A stretch of DNA of 64,000 nt. Origin: SZAS-18 sp038322235 (GTDB taxonomy: Bacteria > Verrucomicrobiota > Verrucomicrobiia > Chthoniobacterales > SZAS-18). Under the pieces are notes generated by a model that was given only the letters and a program-made list of their open reading frames with translations, had not been told where the DNA came from and made no database searches. Below, piece after piece: positions 1-8,039 of this stretch. Each line of letters begins with the position of its first letter. Within the stretch, counting starts at the first letter, position 1. The stretch spans positions 33,408 to 97,407 of the forward strand of contig JBBQFQ010000013.1 of the NCBI GenBank assembly GCA_038322235.1, in the 5' to 3' direction. A program made the position numbers and the translations under genes.

Positions 1-1
1 T

Positions 2-406
2 TCCCAGGACCTGCGCGCGCTGGTCGAGACCGCCGTCGCGCGTCACGCCGGCCGCATCCGGTGGCATGGCCAGGTGGAAGGACCCGCTCTCCGCCAATTC
101 TATGCGGGGGCCGACTTCACGATCTATCCGTCGCTGCTCGAAGGTTTCGGCATGCCGGTGATGGAAAGCCTCTGGCACGCCCGGCCCTGCGTTTGTGCGA
201 ATTTCGAGGTGATGGCGGAGAACGCCGCCGCCGGCGGATGTCTCACCGCCGATGTCCGAAACGCGCCGGCCTTGGCCGACGCGCTGGAGCGAATCTCGCT
301 CGATGCGGGTCTCCGCCACGAACTCGGGCGCGAAGCGATCGCCCGCCCGCTCACCACCTGGGACGACTACGTCCGCGGTCTCCTCGAGTTGCTCCAGAGG
401 GCCTGA
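2..406 (+). CDS. Glycosyltransferase family 1 (GT4-like), C-terminal part, cut by the window start
   Basis: The reading frame is open from base 2 and has no start in the window, so the gene begins upstream. The visible 134 residues match the nucleotide-sugar-binding half of GT-B glycosyltransferases: a stretch reading YAGADFTIYPSLLEGFGMPV contains the usual acidic E-x7-E type region (E in LLEGFG, E in VMES), followed by a helical tail ending in LLQRA. The enzyme would transfer a sugar from a nucleotide donor, probably for surface polysaccharide or LPS. The next gene, 16 bases after the stop, is a heptosyltransferase-like protein on the same strand, which supports an envelope-glycan role. Donor and acceptor cannot be told from this fragment. 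Confidence 0.85.
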   Translation, partial: SQDLRALVETAVARHAGRIRWHGQVEGPALRQFYAGADFTIYPSLLEGFGMPVMESLWHARPCVCANFEVMAENAAAGGCLTADVRNAPALADALERISLDAGLRHELGREAIARPLTTWDDYVRGLLELLQRA

Positions 407-422
407 GCAACGATCACTGCGC

Positions 423-1439
423 ATGGCACCCGTTCCGACCGTGCCCCCCGGCGCCGCCATCGTGATTTCGCGGCCGGATCGCGTGGGCGATGCGATCATC
501 TCGTCGAGCTGCTTCGACGCCGTTCGCCGCCGCTTTCCGGAGAATCCGCTCTGGTTCCTCGCCCGGCCGGTGATGCGCCCGCTCTACGACGGTCACCCGG
601 CGCTTGCGGGTTTCCTCGCGCGAACCGAAGCGGTCGAAGCGCTGTCCGACCGAATGCGCGAAATCGGTGCGGCCGTCATCGCGCAGCTGCAGCCAGATGA
701 GCTTTGCGCGGCCGCGGCGGTATCCGCCGGGGTTTCGGTGCGGATCGGATACGAGGCCAAGCGAGGCCCGGACACGCTCACCCGGCCAGACAACCGGTGG
801 GAGGGTCTCCAGCACGAGCGAGACTATAACTTTGACCTGCTCGCCCTGCTGGGCATCGCGTCCGACCCCGCGGCGAGCCCATCCGTTTTCCTGCCGCCCT
901 CCGCCCGGGCGTCGGTCGCGGCGAAGCTCGAGTTGGAGGAACCCTTCGCGATCATCAACCCCGGCGCGCATTCCGAGACGGTGCGTTGGCCGCGCGAGCG
1001 CTTCGTTGATTTGGCGTGCCGCCTTCAGACCGGGTTCGGCTGGCGCATCGTCGTGATCGGGACGGACGCCACCGATCCCGCCGTGCGCGCCGTGGTCGCG
1101 GGCACGCCCGGCGCGGTGAATCTGGCGGGGCAGACCGATCTCGCAGAACTCGGCTGGCTGTCGCAGCTGGCGCGCGTGCACGTGAGCCGCGACACCGGGA
1201 CGGCTCACCTCGCGGCGGCGGTGGGATGTCCGGCCGTGACGATCTTCGGCCGGCTGGAAGGCCCCTATGGCCCCACGCGCTGGCGACCGCTCGGGGCGCC
1301 GGAGCGCACGCGGCTGGTGGAGACACCGGTGCGCGCGCGCCACTGGTTCGAGACCACGCGGCAGTTCTGGCGCCGCGGGTTTCGTGAGGTCAGCGTGGAT
1401 GCCGTGCTCGCCGGCGTGCGCGCCGTCGCCGCCCGCTGA
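423..1439 (+). CDS. Glycosyltransferase family 9 (heptosyltransferase-like)
   Basis: 338 residues from ATG 423, 16 bases after the preceding glycosyltransferase. The N-terminal VISRPDRVGDAIISS is the typical GT9 opening (R-x-D-R-x-G-D). The middle segment INPGAHSETVRWPRERF is the ADP-heptose phosphate-binding loop plus the W-P-x-x-x-F motif, and the D-T-G-T-x-H-L-A motif follows near residue 260. These are the hallmarks of LPS heptosyltransferases, which add heptose from ADP-heptose to the inner core at the cytoplasmic face of the inner membrane. The frame is open further upstream, but that would overlap the previous gene and lacks GT9 similarity, so ATG 423 is preferred. The actual sugar could differ from heptose. 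Confidence 0.88.
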   Translation: MAPVPTVPPGAAIVISRPDRVGDAIISSSCFDAVRRRFPENPLWFLARPVMRPLYDGHPALAGFLARTEAVEALSDRMREIGAAVIAQLQPDELCAAAAVSAGVSVRIGYEAKRGPDTLTRPDNRWEGLQHERDYNFDLLALLGIASDPAASPSVFLPPSARASVAAKLELEEPFAIINPGAHSETVRWPRERFVDLACRLQTGFGWRIVVIGTDATDPAVRAVVAGTPGAVNLAGQTDLAELGWLSQLARVHVSRDTGTAHLAAAVGCPAVTIFGRLEGPYGPTRWRPLGAPERTRLVETPVRARHWFETTRQFWRRGFREVSVDAVLAGVRAVAAR

Positions 1440-1444
1440 AGCTT

Positions 1445-1906
1445 CTACCTCAGGAACCGTCCGAGGTTTTCCTCCTCCCACTTCCGCGCCCGGCGGTAGT
1501 GAGGAAAGTCCCGCTCGCGCCGCGCGAATTCCTCGGTGTGGACCTTCCGGCGGCCGCTCGGCATCGGCACGTCCGGCACCACGGCATGGAGCATCTCATG
1601 GTAGACCACGTAGTCGATGAACCACTGGGGAACGAAACGCTGATCCAGCAGGGGATGGATTCGGATCAGCCGGTCCTCCTCCTGGATGGTGCCAAACACG
1701 AAATACTCCCGCGGGCGTTCGCAGCGCCGACGACCCCAGAGGATCTTGTAACGCTTCAAGGCGTTGTTGAAATACCTGGCGTTCAGCCGGTCGAACGTCT
1801 CCCGAAGATCGAAGTACTCGCCCTCGTGCGCAAAACCGAACTGCCGCTGGAGCGGTCGTTCGCCCGGGCGGGCGAGCTTGCGTTTGGTCGTTTTTTTGGC
1901 GGGCAT
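1445..1906 (-). CDS. SprT-like zinc metalloprotein
   Basis: 153 residues. The zinc motif HEMLH lies at residues 103-107 in the context YVVYHEMLHAVVP, with a likely third ligand His123 (KVHTEEF). The upstream segment FDRLNARYFNN resembles the start of SprT-like domains, in which a short helical segment precedes the HExxH helix. The family includes SprT and DNA-protein-crosslink proteases such as Spartan; a peptidase role is plausible but unproven for this short bacterial type. The frame is open far upstream, but the Lys/Arg-rich start MPAKKTTKRK at 1906 precedes the domain directly and leaves a normal gap to the divergent gene. It is convergent with the GT9 gene, with five bases between the two stops. 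Confidence 0.78.
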   Translation of the reverse strand: MPAKKTTKRKLARPGERPLQRQFGFAHEGEYFDLRETFDRLNARYFNNALKRYKILWGRRRCERPREYFVFGTIQEEDRLIRIHPLLDQRFVPQWFIDYVVYHEMLHAVVPDVPMPSGRRKVHTEEFARRERDFPHYRRARKWEEENLGRFLR

Positions 1907-2156
1907 AACGTCACGCCGGGCCAGCGGCGAATCCGAACGTACCGGGGCCTTCCCCGGCCGACAAGCCTCAGAGCTGTCACTAAAGGCCGATTTTTCCCTT
2001 CGATCCGGCCTGAATATGACACACAAGTCACTGAGCGACATTTCCTTCAGGTCCGCCCGATCGAGCGTCCGCCGCGCCGGGCCGCATCTGGCAACCCGGA
2101 TTCGGCTCCTTGCCGTTCCCGCGATCCGGCCCGATGAAATGGTTCCAGTCTCCGCC

Positions 2157-2585
2157 ATGAAGACCCGCTCCCTTTCCGCCCTCCCTTTTCTTGCCGCGCT
2201 CACCTTCACCCTCGCGGTTCCCGGCGTCTCCCGCCTTCCCGCCGAGCCCCCGACAAAGCCCGCGGCCCCGGCCGCCGCAAAAGAGTCGATCGAGGCCAGC
2301 GAGGCGGAAAAGCTGAAGGGAGCGATCGGCCGTGAGGTCACGGTGACCGGCCGGATCGTCGCCGCCGGGCAGGACGCGAAGTCGGGCAACGTCTTCCTCA
2401 ATTTTTCCCGGGATCGCGACAGCGGCTTTGTCGCCATGATTCAGGGTCGCGTGGCGAAAGGCGCCGGGACGGACCTGAAGGAGAAGTACCAGGGTAAGGA
2501 AGTCGCGGTCACCGGCGTGCTCTCGCTCTTTAAGAATAAGACCGAGATTGTCGTGCAGGACCTTGCCCAGATCGCGGTAAGGTAG
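2157..2585 (+). CDS. Exported OB-fold-like protein
   Basis: 142 residues from ATG 2157. A Sec signal peptide is visible (MKTRS, hydrophobic core LSALPFLAALTFTLAVPG), followed by an Ala/Pro/Lys linker and a compact beta-rich domain from about residue 50. That domain carries the OB-fold rhythm: REVTVTGRIV, then VFLNFSRD, then KEVAVTGVL, then KTEIVVQDLAQI. Such domains appear in periplasmic or outer-surface proteins annotated as nucleic-acid-binding OB-fold or thermonuclease-associated proteins. The ligand is unknown. It is divergent from the SprT-like gene and ends 27 bases before the DUF983 gene, possibly co-transcribed with it. Confidence 0.7.
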   Translation: MKTRSLSALPFLAALTFTLAVPGVSRLPAEPPTKPAAPAAAKESIEASEAEKLKGAIGREVTVTGRIVAAGQDAKSGNVFLNFSRDRDSGFVAMIQGRVAKGAGTDLKEKYQGKEVAVTGVLSLFKNKTEIVVQDLAQIAVR

Positions 2586-2612
2586 CCCCCCGGCGTTCGC
2601 GCGGGGATCGTC

Positions 2613-3155
2613 ATGCCCGCTCCCCCCGCCGAAGACCCGCCGTCCAAGTTCTCGGTTCGGCGCGCCTGGAAGTTTTTCACGCGCGCGCTTCGGTTGCGTT
2701 GCCCGCACTGCGGGACGCGGCCGATATTCATCCCGCTCGCCCAGACGCGTTCGCTGCATGCCTGGTTCACGCCGCTCGATGGCTGCCCGCACTGCGGGTA
2801 CGCCTTCGACCGCGAGGTCGGCTATTTCCTCCTCGCCATCTGGGCGGTGAACTACGGGGTGACGGCTCTGCTCGGGGCGGGCTTGTATCTTTACCTCGAG
2901 TTCGTCCGGGAGGTTCCGCTCGGGACCACGTTTGCGATCACGCTCCCTTTCGTGCTCTGCTTCGGCTTCTGCATGGCGCGCCACTCGAAGGCGCTTTTCC
3001 TCGCGCTCGACCACTTTTTCGATCCGCCCGTCCCGTTTCACGATGACCCACCCGGAGGGGGCGAGGTCGCCGCGCCGAAGGGGCCGCAACCCGCGCCCGC
3101 GCCCGGAAATCGTCCCGCTTCCCCTCCCGGTGGCGGCGTGATAGAAACTCGGTGA
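2613..3155 (+). CDS. DUF983 family membrane protein with two CPHC zinc-binding motifs
   Basis: 180 residues. Two CPHCG motifs (Cys30/Cys33 and Cys58/Cys61) form a probable zinc ribbon, followed by two transmembrane helices at about 71-95 and 105-122. This order, RCPHCG...GCPHCGYxFDRExGYF then two helices, is the DUF983 pattern; the family is uncharacterised. The C-terminal 35 residues are Pro/Gly-rich and probably disordered. The gene ends three bases before the ABC permease start, so the two are likely cotranscribed. Confidence 0.82.
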   Translation: MPAPPAEDPPSKFSVRRAWKFFTRALRLRCPHCGTRPIFIPLAQTRSLHAWFTPLDGCPHCGYAFDREVGYFLLAIWAVNYGVTALLGAGLYLYLEFVREVPLGTTFAITLPFVLCFGFCMARHSKALFLALDHFFDPPVPFHDDPPGGGEVAAPKGPQPAPAPGNRPASPPGGGVIETR

Positions 3156-3158
3156 CGC

Positions 3159-4844
3159 ATGTCCCGAGCCCTCGCCCTCGTCGTCTACGCCTTCACCGCG
3201 GCCCTGTTCGGGTGCTTCTTCTTTTACCCGATCGGTCAGACGCTCAGCGGGGCCTTTTTTGTCGACGGATCGTTCACGCTCGACTTCGTGGTCGAGGTCT
3301 TTCGCAACCCGCTCTACCTCGAGGGACTGCGCACCTCGTTCCTCCTGGGACTCGCGAGCACGCTTTTCGCCCTCGCGATCGCCCTACCGCTCGCCTGGCT
3401 GGCCGATCGGTATGAATTCGCGGGGAAGAAACTGTTCTCCGCCCTCGTCCTCGCCCCCATGGTTCTCCCGCCGTTCGTAGGCGCGATCGGGATCAAGCGA
3501 GTCTTCGGCCAGGCCGGCGCCTTGAATGCCGCCCTCCTCGATCTCGGCGTCCTGAGCCAGCCGATCGACTGGCTCGGCAACGGCAGATTTTGGGGCTGTG
3601 CGGCGCTGATGGGTCTGAACCTTTACCCCGTTCTCTATCTGAATCTCGCTGCCGCCCTCGCAAACATCGATCCCGCCATGGAGGAGGCCGCCGAAAATCT
3701 GGGCTGCACCGGGATCCGGAAGTTCTTCCGCGTGACCCTTCCGCTCATCCTGCCGGGCCTCTTCGCCGGCGGAACCATCGTCTTTATCTGGGCCTTCACC
3801 GAGCTTGGCACGCCCCTCATTTTCGAACTCGAGCGGGTGACTTCCGTCCAGATTTTCTTCGGCCTCAAGGACATTGGCTCCAGCCCGTTTCCCTACGCGC
3901 TCGTCGCGGTGATGCTCACCGCTACGGTCGTCATCTACTCGGTCGGGCGCTTCACCCTCGGTCGCGGCGGTCACGCCATGATGCCGAAGGCCACCTCGCA
4001 GGGCGGACCCCGCCGCATCACGGGAATCGGCAGCGCCGCCTGCCTCGCTGCCTTCGCGCTGGTCTCGTTTATCGCGATGCTCCCTCATCTCGGTGTCGTG
4101 CTCTTCGCCTTCTCCCGCGATTGGTACGGCACCGTCCTGCCCGATTCCTTCACGCTCGACAACTTCCGCACGGCGCTCGGGCACAATCTGACGGTGCCTT
4201 CGATCGGCAACAGCCTCCAGTACGCGGGCATTGCGACGATCGTCGATGTGCTCCTCGGGATCGCGATCGGCTACATCATCGTCCGCACGGACCTGCCTGG
4301 CCGGAAGGTGCTGGATACCATCGCCATGCTGCCGCTCGCGGTGCCCGGGCTCGTCATCGCCTTCGGCTATCTCGCCATGACCCAGGAGGGAAAGCCCTTT
4401 GCGTTTTTGAATCCGGGGATCAACCCGCTCGCCCTCCTCGTCATCGCCTACTCGGTGCGGCGGCTGCCCTACATGGTGCGTTCGGCCGTGGCCGGGTTTC
4501 AGCAAATCTCCCCCGCGCTCGAGGAGGCCGCGCAGAGTCTGGGTTGTCCGCCGTTCCGGACGCTGCGGCGCATCACCGTCCCGCTCATCGCCGCAAATCT
4601 GATCGCGGGCAGCCTGCTCACGTTTTCGTTTGCGATGCTCGAGGTCAGCGATTCGCTCATCCTCGCGCAGCGGCAGGTCGACTACCCCATCACCAAGGCG
4701 ATTTTCGAGCTCTTCCAGCTCCTTGGTGACGGCCGGGCCGTCGCCGCCGCGTTAGGCGTCTGGGCGATGATCTTCCTCGGCTTCACCATCCTGGTCGCGA
4801 GCCTGCTCCTCGGAAAGAAGATGGGCGCGCTGTTCCGGGTCTGA
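3159..4844 (+). CDS. Double-length ABC transporter permease (iron/thiamine type)
   Basis: 561 residues with about twelve hydrophobic helices arranged as two tandem binding-protein-dependent transport permease modules. Each module has the EAA loop that contacts the ATPase: MEEAAENLGCTGIRKFF in the first and LEEAAQSLGCPPFRTLR in the second. Fused two-module permeases of this length are known for ferric-iron (FbpB/SfuB), thiamine (ThiP) and related transporters. No ATPase or solute-binding protein gene lies nearby, so the substrate cannot be inferred and the partners must be encoded elsewhere. ATG 3159 is three bases after the DUF983 stop. Confidence 0.9.
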   Translation: MSRALALVVYAFTAALFGCFFFYPIGQTLSGAFFVDGSFTLDFVVEVFRNPLYLEGLRTSFLLGLASTLFALAIALPLAWLADRYEFAGKKLFSALVLAPMVLPPFVGAIGIKRVFGQAGALNAALLDLGVLSQPIDWLGNGRFWGCAALMGLNLYPVLYLNLAAALANIDPAMEEAAENLGCTGIRKFFRVTLPLILPGLFAGGTIVFIWAFTELGTPLIFELERVTSVQIFFGLKDIGSSPFPYALVAVMLTATVVIYSVGRFTLGRGGHAMMPKATSQGGPRRITGIGSAACLAAFALVSFIAMLPHLGVVLFAFSRDWYGTVLPDSFTLDNFRTALGHNLTVPSIGNSLQYAGIATIVDVLLGIAIGYIIVRTDLPGRKVLDTIAMLPLAVPGLVIAFGYLAMTQEGKPFAFLNPGINPLALLVIAYSVRRLPYMVRSAVAGFQQISPALEEAAQSLGCPPFRTLRRITVPLIAANLIAGSLLTFSFAMLEVSDSLILAQRQVDYPITKAIFELFQLLGDGRAVAAALGVWAMIFLGFTILVASLLLGKKMGALFRV

Positions 4845-4864
4845 CGGCTTTTCCGCTCCCGCCC

Positions 4865-5956
4865 TCACCCGAGAATTTCCCGCAGCGCGGTGATGAACTT
4901 CCGGTTCTGCTCCATCGTTCCCACGCTGATGCGCAGCCACTCGGGAAGCTTGTATCCACCCATCGGGCGCACGATCAGTCCGCGGCGCAGAAGTTGGTCG
5001 AAGACCCGCCGGCCATCGCCCACGTGGACGAGCACGAAGTTCGCGGAGCTCGGGACGAAGCGGCGGCCCATCGCCGCAAACTCCGCCTGCAGATACGCGC
5101 GCCCCTCGTCGGTCACCCGCTTGGTCTCCCGCTGATGCTCAGAGTCGAGCAGTCCCGCCAGCGCCCCAGCCTGCGCCACGCCATTCGCGTTGAACGGCTG
5201 CCGCGTCTTCTGCAGGACGTCGATGAGTTCCTTGCCGGCCAGCCCGTACCCGATCCGCAGACTCGCCAGTCCCTGAATCTTCGAAAACGTCCGCAGCACG
5301 ATCACGTTCCGCCCGGCTCGCACGTACTTCAGCGTGTCCGGCGGATGATCGAGAAACTCGTAATAGGCCTCGTCGAAGACGACCGTCACGTGCTCGGGTA
5401 CCCGGCGCATGAAATCGTCGATCTGCTCCTGCGTGACGATGGTCCCCGTCGGGTTGTTCGGGTTCGCGACGAAGAGCTGCCGCGTCCGCGGGGTGATCGC
5501 GGCGGCCATCGCCGGCAGGTCGTGCTGGAAGTCGGGATCGTCCACCTCCACGAAGTGGGCGCCGAAAAGCGTGGCCATGAGCCGGTAGACCGAGAAGGCG
5601 TGCGTCGCCGCGATCACCTCGTCCCCGGGCCGGAGAAAGGCGTGGCCGAGGAATTCGATGATTTCATTCGACCCATTTCCGAGGATCACGTTTTCCATCC
5701 CGAGGCCGAGCCGCTTCGCGATGGCTTCGCGCAGATAATAGCCCGCGCCGTCCGGATAGAAATGGGCGCTGTCCACGGCCCGATGCATCGCGCCGAGGGC
5801 CTGGGGCGACGGTCCGAGCGGATTCTCGTTGGAAGCGAGCTTCACGATCTCGTCCGGGCGCAGGCCCAGCTCGCGCGCGACGTCCTCGATCGGCTTGCCG
5901 GTTTCGTAGGGGACGAGGTCGCGAAGATGTGGTTGGGCGAGATTCCAGAGCGACAT
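4865..5956 (-). CDS. hisC: Histidinol-phosphate aminotransferase
   Basis: 363 residues from ATG 5956, the usual HisC length. It converts imidazole-acetol phosphate plus glutamate to histidinol phosphate plus 2-oxoglutarate in histidine synthesis, using PLP. Fold type I hallmarks are present: LASNENPLGPSP near the N-terminus, ANPNNPTGT, the substrate Tyr region FDEAYYEF, and the Schiff-base lysine (about Lys226) in FSKIQGLASLRIGYG. The C-terminal WLRISVGTMEQN is also typical. A longer start at 6001 would add 15 residues without family similarity. The gene stands alone among non-his genes; some HisC-like enzymes act on other amino acids, so the exact substrate is inferred. Confidence 0.9.
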   Translation of the reverse strand: MSLWNLAQPHLRDLVPYETGKPIEDVARELGLRPDEIVKLASNENPLGPSPQALGAMHRAVDSAHFYPDGAGYYLREAIAKRLGLGMENVILGNGSNEIIEFLGHAFLRPGDEVIAATHAFSVYRLMATLFGAHFVEVDDPDFQHDLPAMAAAITPRTRQLFVANPNNPTGTIVTQEQIDDFMRRVPEHVTVVFDEAYYEFLDHPPDTLKYVRAGRNVIVLRTFSKIQGLASLRIGYGLAGKELIDVLQKTRQPFNANGVAQAGALAGLLDSEHQRETKRVTDEGRAYLQAEFAAMGRRFVPSSANFVLVHVGDGRRVFDQLLRRGLIVRPMGGYKLPEWLRISVGTMEQNRKFITALREILG

Positions 5957-6033
5957 GGCAGCGGGCGGAGATTGGGCTAAAGTGGGAGACGCCGATACCA
6001 CGATTGGGATCGTTCTCCAACCCGGCGCACGTC

Positions 6034-6426
6034 ATGCTCGCGGCCTTTTTTGATAACCTGATGCGTAACCTCGGGGGCGGGGAAGCCACCGGCTGGACTC
6101 TCTTCGGTCTCATCGCCAATCTCTGTTTCGCTGGCCGCTTCGTTCTCCAGTGGTGGATTTCGGAGCGGAAGAAAGAGAGCGTCATCCCGGTGGGCTTCTG
6201 GTACTTGAGCCTGGTGGGCGGCGTCATGATGCTGGTTTACGCGATCCACGTCGGGAAGATTCCGCTCATCATCGGCATGGCCTTCACGCCCTTGATCGCG
6301 GCGCGAAACCTTTGGCTCATTCTGCGGAAGCGGAGCGGCCGGAAGGAACTCGAAAAGCCCGCCGATCCGCGCGCGCCCGCGGCGGATGCGAGCGCGACGC
6401 CGCGCCGGGAACTGACGCGCCGCTGA
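6034..6426 (+). CDS. Lipid-A-biosynthesis N-terminal domain (LAB_N) membrane protein
   Basis: 130 residues with three to four transmembrane helices. The segments NLCFAGRFVLQWWISERKKE, VGFWYLSLVGG and AFTPLIAARNLWLIL match the small LAB_N domain, with its conserved R-x-x-x-Q-W-x-x-S-E-R-x-K. The domain also occurs at the N-terminus of some lipid A-modifying glycosyltransferases; standalone copies are thought to act in lipid or glycan head-group transport, but this is not proven. The start at ATG 6034 leaves a 77-base gap to the divergent hisC start, which probably contains promoters for both genes. The C-terminal 25 residues are Ala/Pro/Arg-rich. Confidence 0.85.
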   Translation: MLAAFFDNLMRNLGGGEATGWTLFGLIANLCFAGRFVLQWWISERKKESVIPVGFWYLSLVGGVMMLVYAIHVGKIPLIIGMAFTPLIAARNLWLILRKRSGRKELEKPADPRAPAADASATPRRELTRR

Positions 6427-6478
6427 CACGCCCGCGCATTGCCGCCGCTCGCGGTTGCCGCCACACGGAGGGCCGCTC

Positions 6479-7642
6479 ATGGACCAGCCCGCGCCCATCT
6501 ACCTCGACAACAACGCCACCACCTGCATCCGGCCGGAGGTTTTCGAGGCGATGCGGCCATTCCTCGTCGAGGAATATGGCAACCCGTCCAGCGCCTACCG
6601 GCTCGGCTCGACCGCGCAGCGCGCGCTGGAGAAAGCCCGCGGCCAGATCGCCGCTCTCGTCGGGGCGGAGGCGGATGAAATCATCTTCACGAGCTGCGGC
6701 ACAGAATCGAACCACACCGCCATTCACAGCGCGCTCTGCGCTTTCCCGGACCGGCGGCATCTCGTCATCAGTGCGGTCGAGCACAGCGCCATCCTCAAGC
6801 ACGCGGAGTTTCTCGCGCGCCGCGGGTTCGAGATCACGCGCGTCGGCGTAGATGCCACCGGACGGGTGGATCCTGATGAGGTCGCGACCGCCCTTCGACC
6901 CGACACCGCGATCGTGGCGATCATGTGGGCGAACAACGAGACGGGAAGTCTCGCCCCTATCCCGGAGATTGCGGAAGTCTGCCGCGGGCGGGGCGTGCTC
7001 TTTCTGACCGATGCAGTCCAGGCCGCCGGAAAGTTCGCACTCGAGCTCAACTCCCTCCCGGGAATCTCCTACGCCGCCTTCTCCGGCCACAAGCTGCACG
7101 CGCCGAAGGGCGTCGGCGCGCTCTACGTGCGCCGCGGAGCGCCGTTCACGAGTTTGCTCCACGGTGGCTCTCAGGAGGAGGGACGCCGGGCCGGGACGGA
7201 GAACGTCGCCTCGATCGTCGCCTTCGGCGCGGCCGCCGCGCTCGCGGCGAAGTCCGACCACGCCGCGATCTGCGCGCGGCGCGATCGGCTCGAAGCCGGA
7301 CTCCTGTCCCAGATCCCGGGCAGTGCCGTGAACGGCGCCGGTCCCCGGCTCGACAACACGACGAGCCTCTTCCTGCCCGGCGTGGAAGCGGGTCCGCTCC
7401 TCCTCGTGCTCGACAAAGCGGGACTCTTCGCCAGCGCGGGCTCGGCTTGCACCACCGGGTCGGTCCATCCCTCCCACGTCCTCCGCGCCATGGGTTTCCC
7501 GCCGGAACGCGCGAAATCGAGCGTCCGCTTCTCGCTCAGCGCGCTCACGACGGATGAGGAGATCGACCGGGCGTTGAGGGTCATCCCCGCCGCGATCGAA
7601 AAGCTCCGTCAGCTCACCGGCGGCGAAGCCGCCGCCGCCTGA
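6479..7642 (+). CDS. Cysteine desulfurase, NifS/IscS type
   Basis: 387 residues. It is a PLP enzyme that takes sulfur from cysteine onto an active-site cysteine for Fe-S cluster or tRNA thiolation. Visible motifs are IYLDNNATTCIRPEV at the N-terminus, SAVEHSAIL, the PLP lysine about Lys205 in SGHKLHAPKGVG, RAGTENV, and the catalytic Cys324 in ASAGSACTTGS. The flexible loop around that Cys has the length of the NifS/IscS group (class I). ATG 6479 puts the family's usual IYLDNNATT eight residues from the start. No iscU, iscR or thiI gene is adjacent, so the sulfur acceptor is unknown. It is followed by a non-coding hairpin array. Confidence 0.92.
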   Translation: MDQPAPIYLDNNATTCIRPEVFEAMRPFLVEEYGNPSSAYRLGSTAQRALEKARGQIAALVGAEADEIIFTSCGTESNHTAIHSALCAFPDRRHLVISAVEHSAILKHAEFLARRGFEITRVGVDATGRVDPDEVATALRPDTAIVAIMWANNETGSLAPIPEIAEVCRGRGVLFLTDAVQAAGKFALELNSLPGISYAAFSGHKLHAPKGVGALYVRRGAPFTSLLHGGSQEEGRRAGTENVASIVAFGAAAALAAKSDHAAICARRDRLEAGLLSQIPGSAVNGAGPRLDNTTSLFLPGVEAGPLLLVLDKAGLFASAGSACTTGSVHPSHVLRAMGFPPERAKSSVRFSLSALTTDEEIDRALRVIPAAIEKLRQLTGGEAAAA

Positions 7643-7690
7643 GCGGGGTCCGCGGGGCTGAATGCGCCGCCAGACCGCGAAAATCCCAGA

Positions 7691-7878
7691 ATCGGGAGAT
7701 GCGCCACATCTCAAAAAGATACCGCGCATCTTCGGGAGATGCGCTGCATCTCAAAAAGATGCGCCGCATCTCCGGGAGATGCGCTGCATCTCAAAAAGAT
7801 ACCGCGCATCTCAGAAAGATCCCCCGAATCTCCGGGAGATGCGCCACATCTCAAAAAGATCCGGACGCATCTTCGGGA
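7691..7878 (+). repeat. Tandem 20-nt hairpin repeat array
   Basis: About nine imperfect 20-nt units stand head to tail, each close to TCNGGGAGATGCGCNGCATC. They alternate between a GGGAGAT form and an AAAAGAT form, giving an overall 40-nt period (units start near 7691, 7731, 7771 and 7831), with one extra half-unit near 7811. Several units contain AGATGC-GCT-GCATCT, a perfect 6-bp stem with a 3-nt loop. The period is not a multiple of three, so the frame rotates and the array is most likely non-coding, even though it stays open in the frame of the downstream gene. It may bind a protein, terminate or attenuate transcription, or be a REP-like element; none of these can be decided here. Confidence 0.8.
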
Positions 7879-8039
7879 GATGCGCAACCGGACGATCCGA
7901 CATCCCCGGCGCGCGCTTCTCGACGGCACTCGGAGGGACGGCGCCCGGGATCGGGTCCGCCCGAATTCGTCGGCCTGGAGATCTGCGCCCGTTTTTTGTT
8001 GCCGGCCTTCGCCCCAGTCGAGACGATGCGCGGCGCCGC

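Noticed and set aside
7662..8039. A 126-residue in-frame extension of the PHP-ATPase through the hairpin array.
   Set aside because: The array rotates frame by 20 bases and gives degenerate peptide; the conserved PHP start lies just after ATG 8040.
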